A stretch of 64,000 nucleotides of DNA from Tupaia tana (GCA_026018925.1 JAKSZU010000011.1:11419485-11483484); one strand, 5' to 3'; positions 27,055 to 39,082 are shown, counted from the first letter of the stretch. The notes: generated from the sequence alone by a model not told the origin. Made by a program: numbers and translations.

Positions 27055-27740
27055 ATGAATTCAAGAATCCTTGTCTTAAAATGAATATTTTAAATTAATT
27101 TTTTATGCATATTGGGATAACAAACCAATTTTCCAGGAGTTTATTTCAGGTAATCTGAGCTTATATTAGAGATGACTTTTTTTGTTGTTTTTTGTAAAGT
27201 ACTAAGAAATTTAAAAGACTGCCTACAGTGCAGTGTAAGATTGGATGTAACTAGTGATACTCAAGGTCTGATATTCTCTGGAGGCCTCTTTTCTGAAAAG
27301 TACTGTGTAATGGTGTAGTGGAAATGCCTAGGACAAATGTTAACAAGTACGAGTTCTAATTAAGCTTCATCTCTATCTGTGTGACTGGGGGAAATAAAAA
27401 TACCTCCTGTTGGATATTTTCCTATCTATAAAATAGGATTAATACTAGGTCTCCTACTTATTTATATAGTTGCAAGAATCAAACTAGATAATATGAGAGT
27501 ACTCTGAAAAAAAGTGTTTGCAAAGCTTACAAAGAGCTGTGCATGATTAAAACAGAGGGGAGCAGAATTTGGGTAATATATTTCAGTCAAGGTTGGAGAG
27601 GATTACATCTCTGAATTAATCTCATTACACTGAACTGGTACGGCGCTATGAACTAAATGAGGAATCTAGGTGAACCTAACAGGCATGTCTCAGAAAGAAA
27701 AAGAGCTGGGTGAAATAATTTAGGACCAGCCAAGAAGGAA
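27055..27740 (+). other. TMEM220 3' untranslated / downstream DNA with a MIR
   Basis: Follows the TMEM220 stop. A diverged MIR spans about 27340-27530 ('tcttcatctctatctgtgtgactg' to 'gatattttcctatctataaaatagg'). 'aataaa' at 27393 lies inside that MIR and is only a candidate poly(A) signal. Confidence 0.5.
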
Positions 27741-27743
27741 CTA

Positions 27744-27935
27744 GGGGCCCAGCCACCATGGTGTGCTGCTAAGACTCTGTGACCTGTAGGCTGGAACCAT
27801 TTGGGAGGCCTGTATTTGAGTCATCATCCAACCTAAAAGTCAGATGTGGTGGTACACACCTAGGTCTCAGCTGGGAGACTGAGGTAGGAGGATCTTAATG
27901 GCAAGACCCTATCGTGAAAAAGTGGAAAAAAAAGA
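27744..27935 (+). mobile_element. SINE with a 7SL-like right part
   Basis: The right part, 'gatgtggtggtacacacctaggtctcagctgggagactgaggtaggagg' (27844-27892), follows the 7SL RNA/Alu left-end order (gtggtggc..cctgtagtcccagctactcgggaggctgagg). The left part begins 'ggggcccagccaccatgg' and may be tRNA-derived. Diverged, hence old. Confidence 0.6.
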
Positions 27936-28099
27936 TGAAAACAGGGAATAGTCATTTCATTCTAAATAAGAAATAAGGCTAAAATCTATGTATATCCTTT
28001 AAAAATGAATATCCAAAATAACCATAGGAAGAAAAGCCATCTCAGAACTATACTCCTCAGTGTGGTGGTGACAAACCACTTGTTGCTACCAAGCTCTTG

Positions 28100-28555
28100 G
28101 AATGTGACTAGAATGACCAAAAAGTACATTTTAATTTTTTAAAATTTTCATTTTAATTTAAAAACTGATATTCAATTATTTAGAAAACATGGTTAAGTGT
28201 GTTGGGAACAACTCACGTCTGTGAATCTACTTTGTCAACTGCAAATTTTCTGATTCCTAAATACAGATCAAGTATTTGCAGTGAAAATTCAAGGTCCAAA
28301 TGGACTATCTGTATAAAATACACACTGTATTTTAAAATTGTATTACCAAAAAGGAAGGATGTAAAATATTTTATTATTGATTACATTCTGCAATAATATT
28401 TGAGATATTTGGTTGAATAAAATATACTATGAAAATTAATTTGTTTATATTTACTTGTTTAAATGTAATGGCTGAAATATTTTAACATACCAATGGGGCT
28501 CACAGTGTATTTCTGTTGGCCAGTTGCTATCTTAGAGTATCTGGATGGCAACTTC
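28100..28555. other. AT-rich intergenic DNA
   Basis: No gene. 'aataaa' at 28416 is a second candidate poly(A) signal for TMEM220. Confidence 0.4.
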
Positions 28556-31500
28556 TTTATTTTTATCCTTTTTTATTCTTTATTTTTATTTTATGTATCT
28601 GTCAAATGTGTCTTCCCCTTGCACTTCACACCCACCTTCCACCACCACTCTCTACCATCTACTCCCCCCCTTAATAGTCTCTAGCATTTACACCCGTTCT
28701 CTCCACTATCACATCTTTAGATATTGTGGCCTCTTCTGTAGTACTCAGAACAAATTGAGTGGCCCACTTCGCTAAACATTAAGTCTTCTATATTCATCCA
28801 TTTTGAGTCAAACAATAGAATCTTATGGTTTCTTATAGCTGTGTAATATTCCATAGTGTATATGTACCACAGTTTTTCAACCCAGTCATTGGCTTTTGGA
28901 CACTTAGGTTGGTCCCATGTTTTAACAATTGTAAATAATGCAATAATGCAATAAACATGAATGTGCAAGTGTCATTCTGATTGAGTGTTTTCCTATCCTT
29001 GGAGCAAATACCAAGAAGTGAGATTACTGGGTTATATGGAAGTTCTATTTGTAGGTTTTTGAGAAACCTCCATATTGTTTTCCACAGAGGCTGGACTAAT
29101 TTATATTATCACTAACAGTGTAAGAGAGTTCCCTTTTCACCTCAGCCTTCCCAACACTTGTCATTCTTTCTTTCTTTCTTTCTTTTTTTTTTGATCCTAG
29201 CCATTGTAACTGGGTATCTCATTGTGATTTTAATTTGCATTTACCTTATGACAAGAGATAGAACAATTTTTCATATGCCTCTTGGCTATTTGTAAGTCTT
29301 CCTTGGAGAGTTGGCTATTCATTTGCCCATTTTAACATTGGATTATTCATTTTTTTATGGACAAGCTTCTTGAGTTCACTATATTTTCTAGGTATCAATC
29401 CCTTTCCTGAGGCATAATTTGCAAATGGTTTCTTCCATTCTGAGGGCTGTCTCTTCATTATAGTTCATTTCCTTTGCTGTGAGGAAGCTTTTTAGCTTGA
29501 TGTAATACCACTGTCTATTTTAGGGACTATTGCCTATGCTTTAGCAGTCTTATTTAAGATATCTTTGTCTACTCCAATGTACTCAAAAGTTTTCTCTATG
29601 TTTTCTACTATAATTTTATAGTTTGAGGCTTTATGTTTAAATCTTTTATCTGTTTTGAGTTAATTCTAGTTAATGGTAAGAGATAAGGGTCCAGTTTCAT
29701 TTTTCTGCCGATGGATATCCAGTTCTTCCACACTATTTGCTGAAAAGACTTCCTTTTCTACACTGTATTGTCTTGGAACCTTCGTCAAAAACCAATTGGT
29801 TGCATGATTTGGGGTTTATTACTGGATTCTCTATTCTGTTCCATTGATTTAGTAACGATTTTTGTTCCAGTACCATGCTATTTTGATTGTCACTGTTTTG
29901 TAATATATTATACTTTAAAGTCGGGTAGTTAGATGCCTCCTGTCTTATTCTTTTGAAACAGTATTACCTTGGCAATACAGGATCTTTCATGATTACAAAC
30001 AAATTTTATAATTTTTTTTTCTATTTTTGTGAAGGTAGTAGGATTGCAATTGCATTGAATATCTAAATTAATTTGTGTAGGACTGACATCTTGATTATAT
30101 TGATTCTTCCAATGCAATCTAAGAGCATGAGATGAATTCCTTTTTTTCTTTTAAATTATACTCTATTTCTTTATTCAGTGTTTCTTAGTTTTCCTTATAG
30201 AGGTCTTTCATCTCTTTGGTTAGGCTTATTCATAGGTATCTTATTTGTTTTGTAGCTATTTGTAAACAGGATTCCTTTCTTCAATTCTGTCTCAGTCTCT
30301 GCATTGTTGGTGTATAAAAATGGTAAAGATTTTTGCATATTGACTTTGTATCCTGAAACTTTACTGAATTCATTTATAACTTCCAAGGGTTTTGAGTGTG
30401 TGTGGATTCCTTTGGATTTTCTATGTATATAATCATATCATCTGCAAATAGGGACAGTTAAGCTTCTTATTCTATAAGGATGCCCTTTATTTTGCTCTCT
30501 TGTCTGACTGCATTGGCTATGACTTCCAGCACTATATTATAAAGGAGTGGAACAAGTGGGCAGCTTTGTCTTATTTCGGTTTTTACTGGGAAGGCTCTCA
30601 GTTTTTCCCCATTCAGTATGATGTTTTCAGTGGGTCTGTCATATATGGCTTTTATTATGTTAAGGAATGTCTCTTTTATCCCCTATTTTGCTGAGAGTCT
30701 CGGTCATGAAGAGATGTTGTATTTTATCAAACGTTTTTTTCTACATCTATATGATTTTTATCTTTCTTTCTGTTAATGTGGTGTATTACATCCACTGTTT
30801 TCCGTATGTTGAACCATCCTCAGAATAAAGCCTACCTGATCATGGTGGATAACCTTCTTGATATCTTGTTGGATTTGGTTTGCTAATATTTTGTTAAAAT
30901 AATTTTGTATCAGTATTCATCAGAGATATTGGTCTGTAGTTTTTGTTTTTGTTATGTCCTTGTCTGGTTTTGGTATTAAGATGATAGTGACTTCATAAAA
31001 TGCATTTGGGAGGATTCCTTCCTTTCGAACCTTTAGGAATAGTTTGAGAAAACTTAGTTAACTCTTCTTTAAAGGTTTTTTAGAATTCAGAAGTAAAACC
31101 ATTTGGACCTGGGCTTTTCTTTGTTGGGAGACTATCACTAATTCAGTCTCTTCACTTGTTATCTGTCTATGCAGGCTTTCTATTTCCTCTTGACTGAACC
31201 TGTGTAACCTGTCCAGAAATTTGTCAATCTCATCTAGCTTTTCTAGTTTGTTGGTATGTAGTTGCTCATAGTATTCAGTCATACTTCTTTATATTTCTGA
31301 TATATCAGTTGTAATATTGCCAGTTTCAATACTGATTTTATCTATCTGGTCCCTTTCTCTGTTTTTCTTGATTAGTCTAACTAATGGTCTATCAATTTTG
31401 TTTATCATCTCAAAAGACAGTTTTTCATTTCATTGATCTTTTTTGTATATTTCTTTTATTCTCTATTTCAGCTCTAATATTTACTTTTATTTTTGGTTTA

Positions 31501-33560
31501 TTGTTGCTGTTTCTTTTCCAGTTCCCTATGATGTGTGTTAATTTATTTATTTGACACCTATTTTTTTCTTGTGAGCACTTATGGCTATAAACCTGCCTCT
31601 TACAACTGTTTACATTGTGTCCCAAAAGTTATGTAGAGTACTGTGTTCACTATCCTTGGTTTCAATAAATCTTTTATTTTCAGTCTTGATTTCTTCAGTA
31701 GTTTGTAAGTCATTGAGGAGTAGATAGTTTAGTTTCCATGTTTTTGTGTATTTTTGAGGACTCTTTCTGTGCTTGATTTCTAGTTTTTCTGTTGTGATTA
31801 AAGAAGATACTAGGTGTAATTTCTATATTTGCAAATGTTATGGCCTATTATGTTGTCAATCTTTGGAAATATTCCATGTGGCGATGAGAAAAAAGTATAT
31901 TCCTTAGTTACTAGAAGGAATCCTCTCTATATATGTGTCAGGTCTACTTGGTTTATGGTATCCATTAGTTTAGTTCCTGTGTTGGCTTTGTTTATTCTTT
32001 GTCTCGATGACCTGTCCAGTGATGACAGTGGAGTACTGAAATTTCTAACAATCAGTATATTGTAGTTCATATCTTCCTTTAAATCTAGCTTTCTTTTACA
32101 TATTTGAGTGCCTTGGCATTGGGTGCAAAAATATTTATGATTATTATTTCTTTACCTGCATTTTTTCAATTGAGAGGTCCACCAATAGTCTAATGAAGTA
32201 ACCCTTGTTTGTTATCTGGAGTTTCTCTCTCTTGTCACTTTTAGAATATTGTCTTTATCTTTAATTTTTATCAGTTTGGCTCTGATGTGCCTTGGAGAGG
32301 ATCTTAAGTTAAATCTATCTGGTGCACTTTCTATTTCCTGGATTTGAATTTCTGTATGTCTAAGTTTAGATCACTTTCAATATATCATGAAAGATATATT
32401 CTAAGCCTTTACCCATCTCTTCACCTTCTAGAATACTCATAATGTAAATATTTGGCCATTTAATCATGTGTAGTATATCTCCTATGTTGTCCTCATTTTT
32501 AGTGGATAGTTTTCCATTCTTCTTTGTTGCTTGGACTAAGTTGGAAATTTTGTCTTCAAGGTCACAGATTCTTCTGCATGGTCTAATCTGTTGTTAATAC
32601 TTTTAAGGAAGGTTTTGACTTCCTATACAGTATTCTTTAATTTCAGAAGTTCTGTTTCATTCTTTTTCAGGATTCCTATTTCTTTATGGAGTTCCTCCTT
32701 CAAGTTATGAAATGATTTTCTCATCTCCTGAGATTGGTTGTCTATTTTCTCTTTTATCACATCAAATTTAGTTATGATATTATGAATTCTTTTTCTGACA
32801 TTCCTGTGATTTCTTGTGTTTTTTTTTTTTTTTTTTTTTTTTTTGAGAGAGAGAGGTTTTTGCTATAGGGCGTGTGCGCTCGCCAGAAAGACAGACAGAA
32901 AGTGAGAAATCACCCCCCAGGCACATGGCTACGCTGCAATCCCTTCTCCTCCATTCACCTCTTGGGATCTTGGGCATGCACGCACACACACCCTGCATGA
33001 GTTTAAGCCTCCGGGTCCGGAACTCGAACTGTGGTTGACTACATGGGAGTCCAGTGACATAGCCATTATACTAACTGCTGGTCCCTGTGATTTCTTGTGT
33101 TTTGTCCATCACTGATGTGGAGTTATTGTGTTCCTTAGGGGTGGGGTGGTATTTTCTGTTTTGTTGTTGTTGTTGTTTTTAATGTTCCTTGAGGCTCTGA
33201 TTTCCAGAGCCTCTCTATGTAGCTGTGGGCTGAACAGAGAAGCTAGAATGTATGGTGGTATGTAAAATTGCATAGTGCATGGGCTGAGGCTGCTGCTTCT
33301 CCCACACCCTAGGCTCATAGGAGGCTTTTGATGGTGAGGTAGGGTCCAGGCAGCCTTCTTTTCCCTCTGCTCCTGCATAGGTGAAGAACAGAGTGGTGTT
33401 GGCACCAGAAAAGCAGCTTCTCCTACCAGTTCTAAAGGCCAAAGGCAACTTCTTTATATCTGCTAGCATCAAACAGACACTGTTATATGAGACTGAAGAA
33501 ATACTTCAAAGAGAATCTGTACCTACCACATGTCAGAACAGTAAAAATGAACCTGGTGGT
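28556..33560 (-). mobile_element. L1 LINE, nearly 5 kb, minus strand
   Basis: The minus strand encodes pieces of L1 ORF2: a C-terminal region with 'ALFTIVKTWDQPKCPK' and 'IYTMEYYTAIRNH' (about 28750-28950), and 'TEYYEQLHTNKLEKLDEIDKFL' like residues ~400-470 of ORF2p at 31058-31282. Further on, the reverse order runs through the endonuclease part, an ORF1-like part and possibly 5' UTR up to the HMGB3 pseudogene. Many stops: not active. The 3' end (T-rich at 28556-28600 on plus) resembles that of the copy at 53921-54570, i.e. the same lineage subfamily. Confidence 0.88.
32821..33083 (-). mobile_element. tRNA-derived SINE in L1
   Basis: Antisense copy with an 18-base exact target duplication 'cctgtgatttcttgtgtt' at 32803-32820 and 33084-33101. 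The L1 sequence resumes precisely after it. Confidence 0.95.
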
Positions 33561-33571
33561 TTGTCTCTTTA

Positions 33572-35246
33572 TTTTTTATTTTTTTAGAAATGTAATACTG
33601 TTTAACTTCAAAACATTTCAGCATTCTAAGCATACAAAAAAATAACAGAACATTGCAAATTGTGTTTTAAGTACAAAGGTTCTTAAGCTTCATTGATGCA
33701 GTGGCTCTTGGCTTTGCTGACAATGAAGAGTTCTACAGTTGATTTAAAACAAAGTTTTAAATTACCGCACTTAACTAAAAAAAAACAAAAATCCAAACCC
33801 TTCTCATGCCAGCCGACTCTCCTTTTCCACAGCTAAGAATGGCAGCAGAACGCTAGGTCACTATGTACAAAACGAGACAACCTGACACACAAATGCCACC
33901 ACAGCGTGAACAAGTCCAGCTTCCCAAGGCATGCCCTGAGCCATAGCCCCTCTGACAGGCACCCTTCCCACAGCCACACAAGGAACATGGAGAGTTTGTG
34001 GTGGTTGTTCTGTTCTTGTTACAGACCAGAGATAAATACAGTTGATAACTCAGAATTTCTAGCCAATAGCCATATAGTTAACACCACCTTACAAATTAAA
34101 AAAAAAGAAAAAAAGTGAGGAACATCTTTAAATGCCTTGTCACAGGGCCATTAGGTGGTGTGGTGGATAAGGGCGCTGGATTCCCACATGGCCAACCATG
34201 GTTCAAGTCCCGGACCTGGTGGCTTGCTTTCTCAATTTCTCTCTCTCTTTCTCGTCAAAATCAAACAAACAAACAAACAAAACCTAGCAATAACAAATGG
34301 AAATAAATAAATAATTCTTTAAAAAAAAGTGCCTTGTCACACCAACAGCAAAGTGCACAGAGTGAGAACAGGAGAGTGCCTTTTCATTTTAATAATGTTT
34401 GCGAGTATGTACAACTTTGATACAGTTTCAGAGTGCTCCAGACACCCATGGCCACTTCATGTAAACCACTGACAATTTCCAGGGCACTTTGAGAGACAAC
34501 ATAATTGTAATCAAATTCTGCAATTAAACCTAATGAGGGCAAACGACATGCCTCCAAGAGAGGTGTGACTATAGTGCTCCCCTGTGCTAAGGTAATCACA
34601 AGGAGATATTTCAACAGTTTGTTTTTTAATTCATCCTCGCCCTCATCTTCTTCATCTTCCTCTTCCAGTTTTTTCCGGCCAACTTTGGCAGGAACCTTTG
34701 CACCATCAAACTTGCCTTTAGACTTATAGTTGACAACATCCTTCTTATACTTCTCCTTCAGCTTTGCAGCCTTGGTGATGTAAGGCTGCTTCTCACTGGC
34801 CCTTAAGTTGTTCCACATCTCACCCAGCTTCTTTGCCACATCTCCAATAGAGATGTCAGGGATGGTGGATTTGATCTCGGGGCAAAATTCTGAACAGAAT
34901 GGGAAGAATCTAGATGGTGGCTTTTTTGGAGACATGAGGGTCCTTCTTCTTCTTGCCTCCCTTAGCCAATCCATAATCCTTCATTTCCCTATCATAGCTT
35001 ACTTTACCTTTGCCATTTCATCAAATTTTGACTTCTCTTTACTAAACTTTGTCTTCCACCTCTTGGAGCACTTCTTAGAAAATTCTGCAAAATTGACAGG
35101 GACCTCCAGGTTTTTCTTCTTATGTTCTTCTCTGAAGGTCTGCACAAAGAAGGCATAAACAGATATCTGGCCCTTTGGTTTCTTGGGATCACTTTTAGCC
35201 ATCCTGACTGTATTGTTCACTAGTCTGGGCAGTGCAGAGCACATGT
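33572..35246 (-). pseudogene. HMGB3P: HMGB3 processed pseudogene
   Basis: Intronless retrocopy of HMGB3. The minus strand starts at ATG 35200-35202 with [11 protein letters not shown] and a first HMG box containing [13 protein letters not shown] and [10 protein letters not shown]; a second box at about 34640-34930 has [21 protein letters not shown] and [15 protein letters not shown]. The spacing '[11 protein letters not shown]' and 'GKFDGAK' fit HMGB3, not HMGB1. The boxes are in different frames and the acidic tail is cut to about 14 residues, so it cannot make normal HMGB3. The long 3' UTR is kept, ending in a T-rich run (plus strand 33564-33587). Flanks 'gtctctttatt'/'gtttctttatt' (33561, 35247) look like target repeats. 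A short SINE entered the UTR later. Confidence 0.9.
34145..34329 (+). mobile_element. Short-form tRNA-derived SINE in HMGB3 pseudogene
   Basis: 'gggccattaggtggtgtggtgg' head, 'ctggtggcttgctttctcaatttctc', tail with AAAC/AAAT repeats. Target repeats 'tgccttgtcaca' at 34133-34144 and 34330-34341. Confidence 0.92.
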
Positions 35247-35365
35247 TTCTTTATTTGTATAGCCTTTCTAAACTCTTACCAGTAAGTATTCTATAGTATT
35301 TGTTAAAGGAGGAATGCACTTTTTGTTTGCTTTTTTTGCTGTTGTTGTTTTATGTTTTTGGTTTT

Positions 35366-35601
35366 TTTGAAGAGGTTTTTGCTATAGAGCACATGCGCTC
35401 ACCAGAAAGACAGAAAGCAAGAAATCACCCTCCAGGGGCGATGGCCATGTCTCAATCCCTTCTCCTCCATTCTCCTCTTGGGCTTTAGGGCATGTACACA
35501 CACAGGTCCAGCGTGAGTTTAAGCCACCGGGTCTGGGACTCGAACCATGATTAACTACATGGGAGTCCAACAACATAGCCATTATGCTAACTGCTGGTTC
35601 C
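35366..35601 (-). mobile_element. tRNA-derived SINE (long form)
   Basis: Antisense copy, T-run with 'gaagaggtttttgctatagagc' to 'ctaactgctggttcc'. Confidence 0.88.
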
Positions 35602-35658
35602 TGTTTGTTTTTAACACAGTGGCCACTGAATTCTCTATCAAAGGCTGACCCTGTAGCA

Positions 35659-35985
35659 CAGGGGTTCCCAATCCCTGGATTACTGGTCTGTGTCCTGTTA
35701 GGAACCAGGTTGAACAGCAGGAGATGAGTGACAGCCCAGCAAACAAAGCTTCATTTGTATTTACAGCTGCTCCAAATCACTTACATTACCAGCTGAGTTC
35801 TGTATCCTGTCAGATCAGCATCAGTATTAGATTCTCATAGCAGGGTGAACCCTACTGTGAACCGTGCATACAAGGAATCTAGGTTGTGTGCTCTCATAAA
35901 CTACCCCCACCTCCATACCCCCATCCGTGGAAAAACTATCTTCCATGAAACTAATCCCTGGTGCCAAAAAGGTTAGGGAACACTG
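35659..35985. mobile_element. Non-autonomous hAT-type DNA transposon
   Basis: Terminal inverted repeats 'caggggttcccaa' and its partner '...ttagggaacactg'. The 8-base flanks 'ctgtagca' and 'ttgtagtg' agree at five of eight positions, as for an old hAT target duplication. Internal sequence ('ggaaccaggttgaacagcaggag', 'agattctcatag') matches a common mammalian hAT/Charlie-like MER repeat. No transposase. Confidence 0.7.
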
Positions 35986-36215
35986 TTGTAGTGCAGTGGT
36001 TAAGAATGCTAAATCCCACACAGCCTACTGCTGTGGCCTGGTGGCTTGAAAAACATGCCTGGTGCATGTGTGTGTGTGTGTGTGTCCCAAATCCCCACAG
36101 GATGGAGAAATAGAGATGGGATTGCATTGTGACCATGGCCCATTAGGGGGAGTTTTTTTCTTTTCTTACTTTCTCTCAATTTGACAAATGCACATGCCCT
36201 CTGCCAATTAAAAGG
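35986..36215 (+). mobile_element. tRNA-derived SINE
   Basis: Sense copy: 'gtagtgcagtggttaagaatgc' head, 'gtcccaaatccccacagg' middle, 'atgccctctgccaattaaaagg' end. It abuts the hAT element. Confidence 0.78.
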
Positions 36216-36494
36216 AAGAAGAAATGCTCTGTCAGGATTTGTATGAAGGAAAAGCAGAGGGAAATCTAGCTACTATGAAACAGTTAAAGTGAAATTTATT
36301 TTAAAGGTCAATAAAATACATGTAAAGGATTTGAGTTTTCCAGTGTACATTTAGCTTATATATTTAAAGCTTGTTTATACCCCCTTCATCTATTAAGTCC
36401 CATACAAAGAAAGAGACTCATTTGTAAACTCTAAATAGGCCTTAACCCTCCTCCAAGTCATATTTGATTCTGTGCTTAAAAGACAGTAATGTTT

Positions 36495-36782
36495 GGGGCC
36501 AGCCTGTGGTCCAGTGGTTAAGGCAACTGGATCCCACATGACTGACTGCATGGTTTGAGTTCGGGGCCTGGTAACTTGAAAAACACAGCTGCTATATATG
36601 TGCCCAAAATCCTAAAAGGAGAAATAAAGAAAGGTTGTGGTGTGACCAAGCCCCATGGAGGTTCTTTTTCCCTATTTCTCTGGCAAGCACACATACCTTC
36701 TTATGGAGGTTTTTTCCCTGTTTCTCTGGCAGGCACACATACCTTCTTCTGGCAAATTAAAAAAAAAAAAAAAAAAAAAAAA
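36495..36782 (+). mobile_element. tRNA-derived SINE with internal duplication
   Basis: 'ggggccagcctgtggtccagtgg' head. The 3' half 'atggaggttctttttccctatttctctggcaagcacacataccttctt' (36655-36702) is repeated in tandem just behind itself, then the A-tail follows. Confidence 0.85.
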
Positions 36783-36867
36783 GAATGTTCAAGATATGCT
36801 TTTATCATATTTGCCTCTCCCACATCAGATTATGAATTCTGTAAATATCCAGTCTCTCTTGCATAGT

Positions 36868-36990
36868 ACTGGGTCGTTGGAAAAGTCATGATGCATTCTG
36901 CATAAAAATCGTTCTGGTGGAATATCAGTTTTTGAAGGGTATTAGTGAAATTGCTTGAAACATTATTTTTAGTTAAGTTTTTCTGTTACC
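36868..36990 (+). mobile_element. Possible mariner-like remnant
   Basis: 'tactgggtcgttggaaaagtc' followed by 'atgatgcattctgcataaaaa' nearly matches the start of a second segment at 51431. The pattern is like the TA-flanked end of a mariner-family transposon, but I see no opposite end. Confidence 0.3.
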
Positions 36991-37029
36991 AGAATCTGTG
37001 TTCTCCAATCTTACAACCCTTCTTTCTAC

Positions 37030-37410
37030 TGTTGCTCTTCTGCATCAGCCTCCCATTGAATACAGCTACACACCCCTATCTAATCATGTGTAACCGCCTG
37101 CTCAGAAACTTCTGAGGGGTCCTCACTATCTGACAAGCTAAATTCTAACTCTGGCTCATCATCCACAGCTCTTCACGGCACAGCCCCAGCCTACACTTTC
37201 CCCCTTTGTTCTTGCCTTGGCACCTTTTGGCGAATCATCACAGCTTTATGTGCCACTCTCAAATTCAGCATATCCTTTGACACCTTCACTTATTTGATTC
37301 TGTTTGCTTGAAATGCTCTTCCCCACTGAGCCCAACCACTTTTCTCCCTTTTTCAAGTCATCCCTAATCTCTTTAAAGTCAAGTTCTTTCCCGTGGTCCC
37401 AGTCCTCTCT
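37030..37410 (+). mobile_element. L2 LINE fragment
   Basis: L2 3' region order: 'cagctcttcacggcacagccccagcctac', 'gcttgaaatgctcttccccactgagcc', 'caagtcatccctaatctcttt'. Confidence 0.65.
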
Positions 37411-37539
37411 ATTACAGCGATCTCCCACGGTCCTATCTATGGATGCCCGTCTCTCTTGCTCCGTTAAGGTCTGTGCATGCAGGAGCACATGATAGCTCTG
37501 TGCTTGGCCAAATAATGGCCAATGAGCCCTCAAGGATCC

Positions 37540-38012
37540 TCGTCCCTGGAATATATGTTACTTGATACGGCAAAAAGGAATTTGCAGATGTGATTAAGGA
37601 CCTTGAGATGGGGAAGATTACCTGGATTACCCAGGATTATGGAGGTGGGCCCTCAATGTAGTCATAAGTGTCCTTGTAAGAGGGAGGCAAAGGGATTTGA
37701 TTACATAGACTACAGAAGGTGATATGACAACAAGGAGAAGTTCGAAGGTGCTTTGCTGCTGGCTTTGAAGGAGGAGGAAGGGGCCATGACCCAAGGAACA
37801 CAAGGAGTGCAGTTCTAGAGACTCGAACAGACAAAGAAAAGGATTCCTCCAAGAGCCTCCTGAGGGAACCTGGCCCTACTGACACCTTGGTGCAATGCAG
37901 TGAAAATGATTCCAGACTTGTGATTCCTGAACTCTAAGAGAGCAAGTACAGAGTGCTGTAAGCCACCAAGTTTGAGGTTAACTATTAACGTAGCCCTAGA
38001 CAACTAATCACC
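37540..38012 (+). mobile_element. MLT1-type MaLR LTR
   Basis: Sense MaLR LTR order: 'aatttgcagatgtgattaagg', 'gagatggggaagattacctgg', 'gtgtccttgtaagaggg', '...ctgtaagccaccaagtttgagg', 'cctagacaactaatca'. Nearly full-length fossil LTR without inner region. Confidence 0.75.
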
Positions 38013-38544
38013 TCCATATCCCTATGGTGTCTAGGTCCTCTGCAGGCACACTGATGATGAATACAGCTGTGTTTCAGGCCCTGAATCAAACTTCTCTGCA
38101 CTTTAACAGTCTCTATTGGCTGGTCAGTGTTCTTGAAAATAAGACAATAAAGTTGAACATACCCCTTTGTCTACAAAGGGAGTGAAGGGTAAATTTACCT
38201 ATTCCAGCCTCTTATGGCTCTGCTGGTGGCCCACAGACTAAGCTAGTAGGCACACAGCTGTGCTTGCGCCCTGGGCCTGCCTGGATTAGACCCAGAGCAT
38301 CCCAAAGTAACATTTCCAAATATTTCATCAACACACACCACCTGACTTCTCTAGAGGCCCTTCTTGTAGAGATGGGAGTGCCACACATAAACCTGTGAAA
38401 TAACCATTGTCAGTTTTTATTTATAAGACAGGAATGCAAGACTATCTAAGTCCAAGTATGATGGTACTCTAAGCAAAAATTGTCCAAAGTTCATTTACAC
38501 AGGAGGGTGAACACCCAAAATTTACCTGAGCTTCCTATTTTTTT
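38013..38544. other. Intergenic DNA
   Basis: Nothing recognised. Confidence 0.4.
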
Positions 38545-38614
38545 TTAAGACATGGTCTCACTGTCACAACCCTCCAGCCCCAGCCTCCTGGTTGGGACTA
38601 TACACACACATGCA

Positions 38615-38649
<35 letters not shown>

Positions 38650-38778
38650 CCCTCTGGCTCTTTTTCAGATAGGGTCTTAGTATATTGGCCAGGCCAGTCT
38701 TGAATTCAAGATCCTCCTGCCTCAGACTCTAGAGTTGGTGGGATTACTAGTACACACCACTATGCCCAGCCACTAGGT
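38545..38778 (-). mobile_element. Old 7SL-derived SINE, with (CA)n inside
   Basis: Reverse Alu/7SL order: 'tttttttttaagacatggtctcactgtc', 'ggccaggccagtcttgaattcaagatcctcctgcctcag' and 'gtgggattactagtacacaccactatgcccagcc'. A CA microsatellite at about 38607-38648 interrupts it. 7SL-derived SINEs are known from Euarchontoglires. Confidence 0.65.
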
Positions 38779-38838
38779 TAAACAGAGAATCTAAACCAAG
38801 CTTCCCATGTTCCAACCTGCAGAGCACAATATTTTAGC

Positions 38839-39082
38839 AATGGTTTTTGCCAAAGAGTATGTACAATCGCTGCAGAATGACAGAGAAAGAGAGGAAAAGT
38901 GAGAAATCACCCCCTAGGGGGATGGCCATGACACGATCCTTCCTTTTCCATTCACCTCCTGAGATTTGGGGCACATACTCACACGTGCTCAGCATGATAT
39001 TCAAGCCAACTGGTCTGGGACTTGAACTGCAGTTGGCCATGTGGAAGTCATCACCTTAACCACTAAACCACCTGTTGGCTCC
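38839..39082 (-). mobile_element. tRNA-derived SINE (long form, tail lost)
   Basis: Antisense copy from 'agcaatggtttttgccaaagag' to 'ccactaaaccacctgttggctcc'. Confidence 0.8.

Noticed and set aside
35200-35202. HMGB3-like start as an intact gene
   Set aside because: No introns, two HMG boxes in different frames, shortened acidic tail and a retained 3' UTR with target repeats: a processed pseudogene.
38607-38650. CRISPR-like or other regular arrays
   Set aside because: All regular arrays here are simple microsatellites without spacers; the DNA is mammalian.
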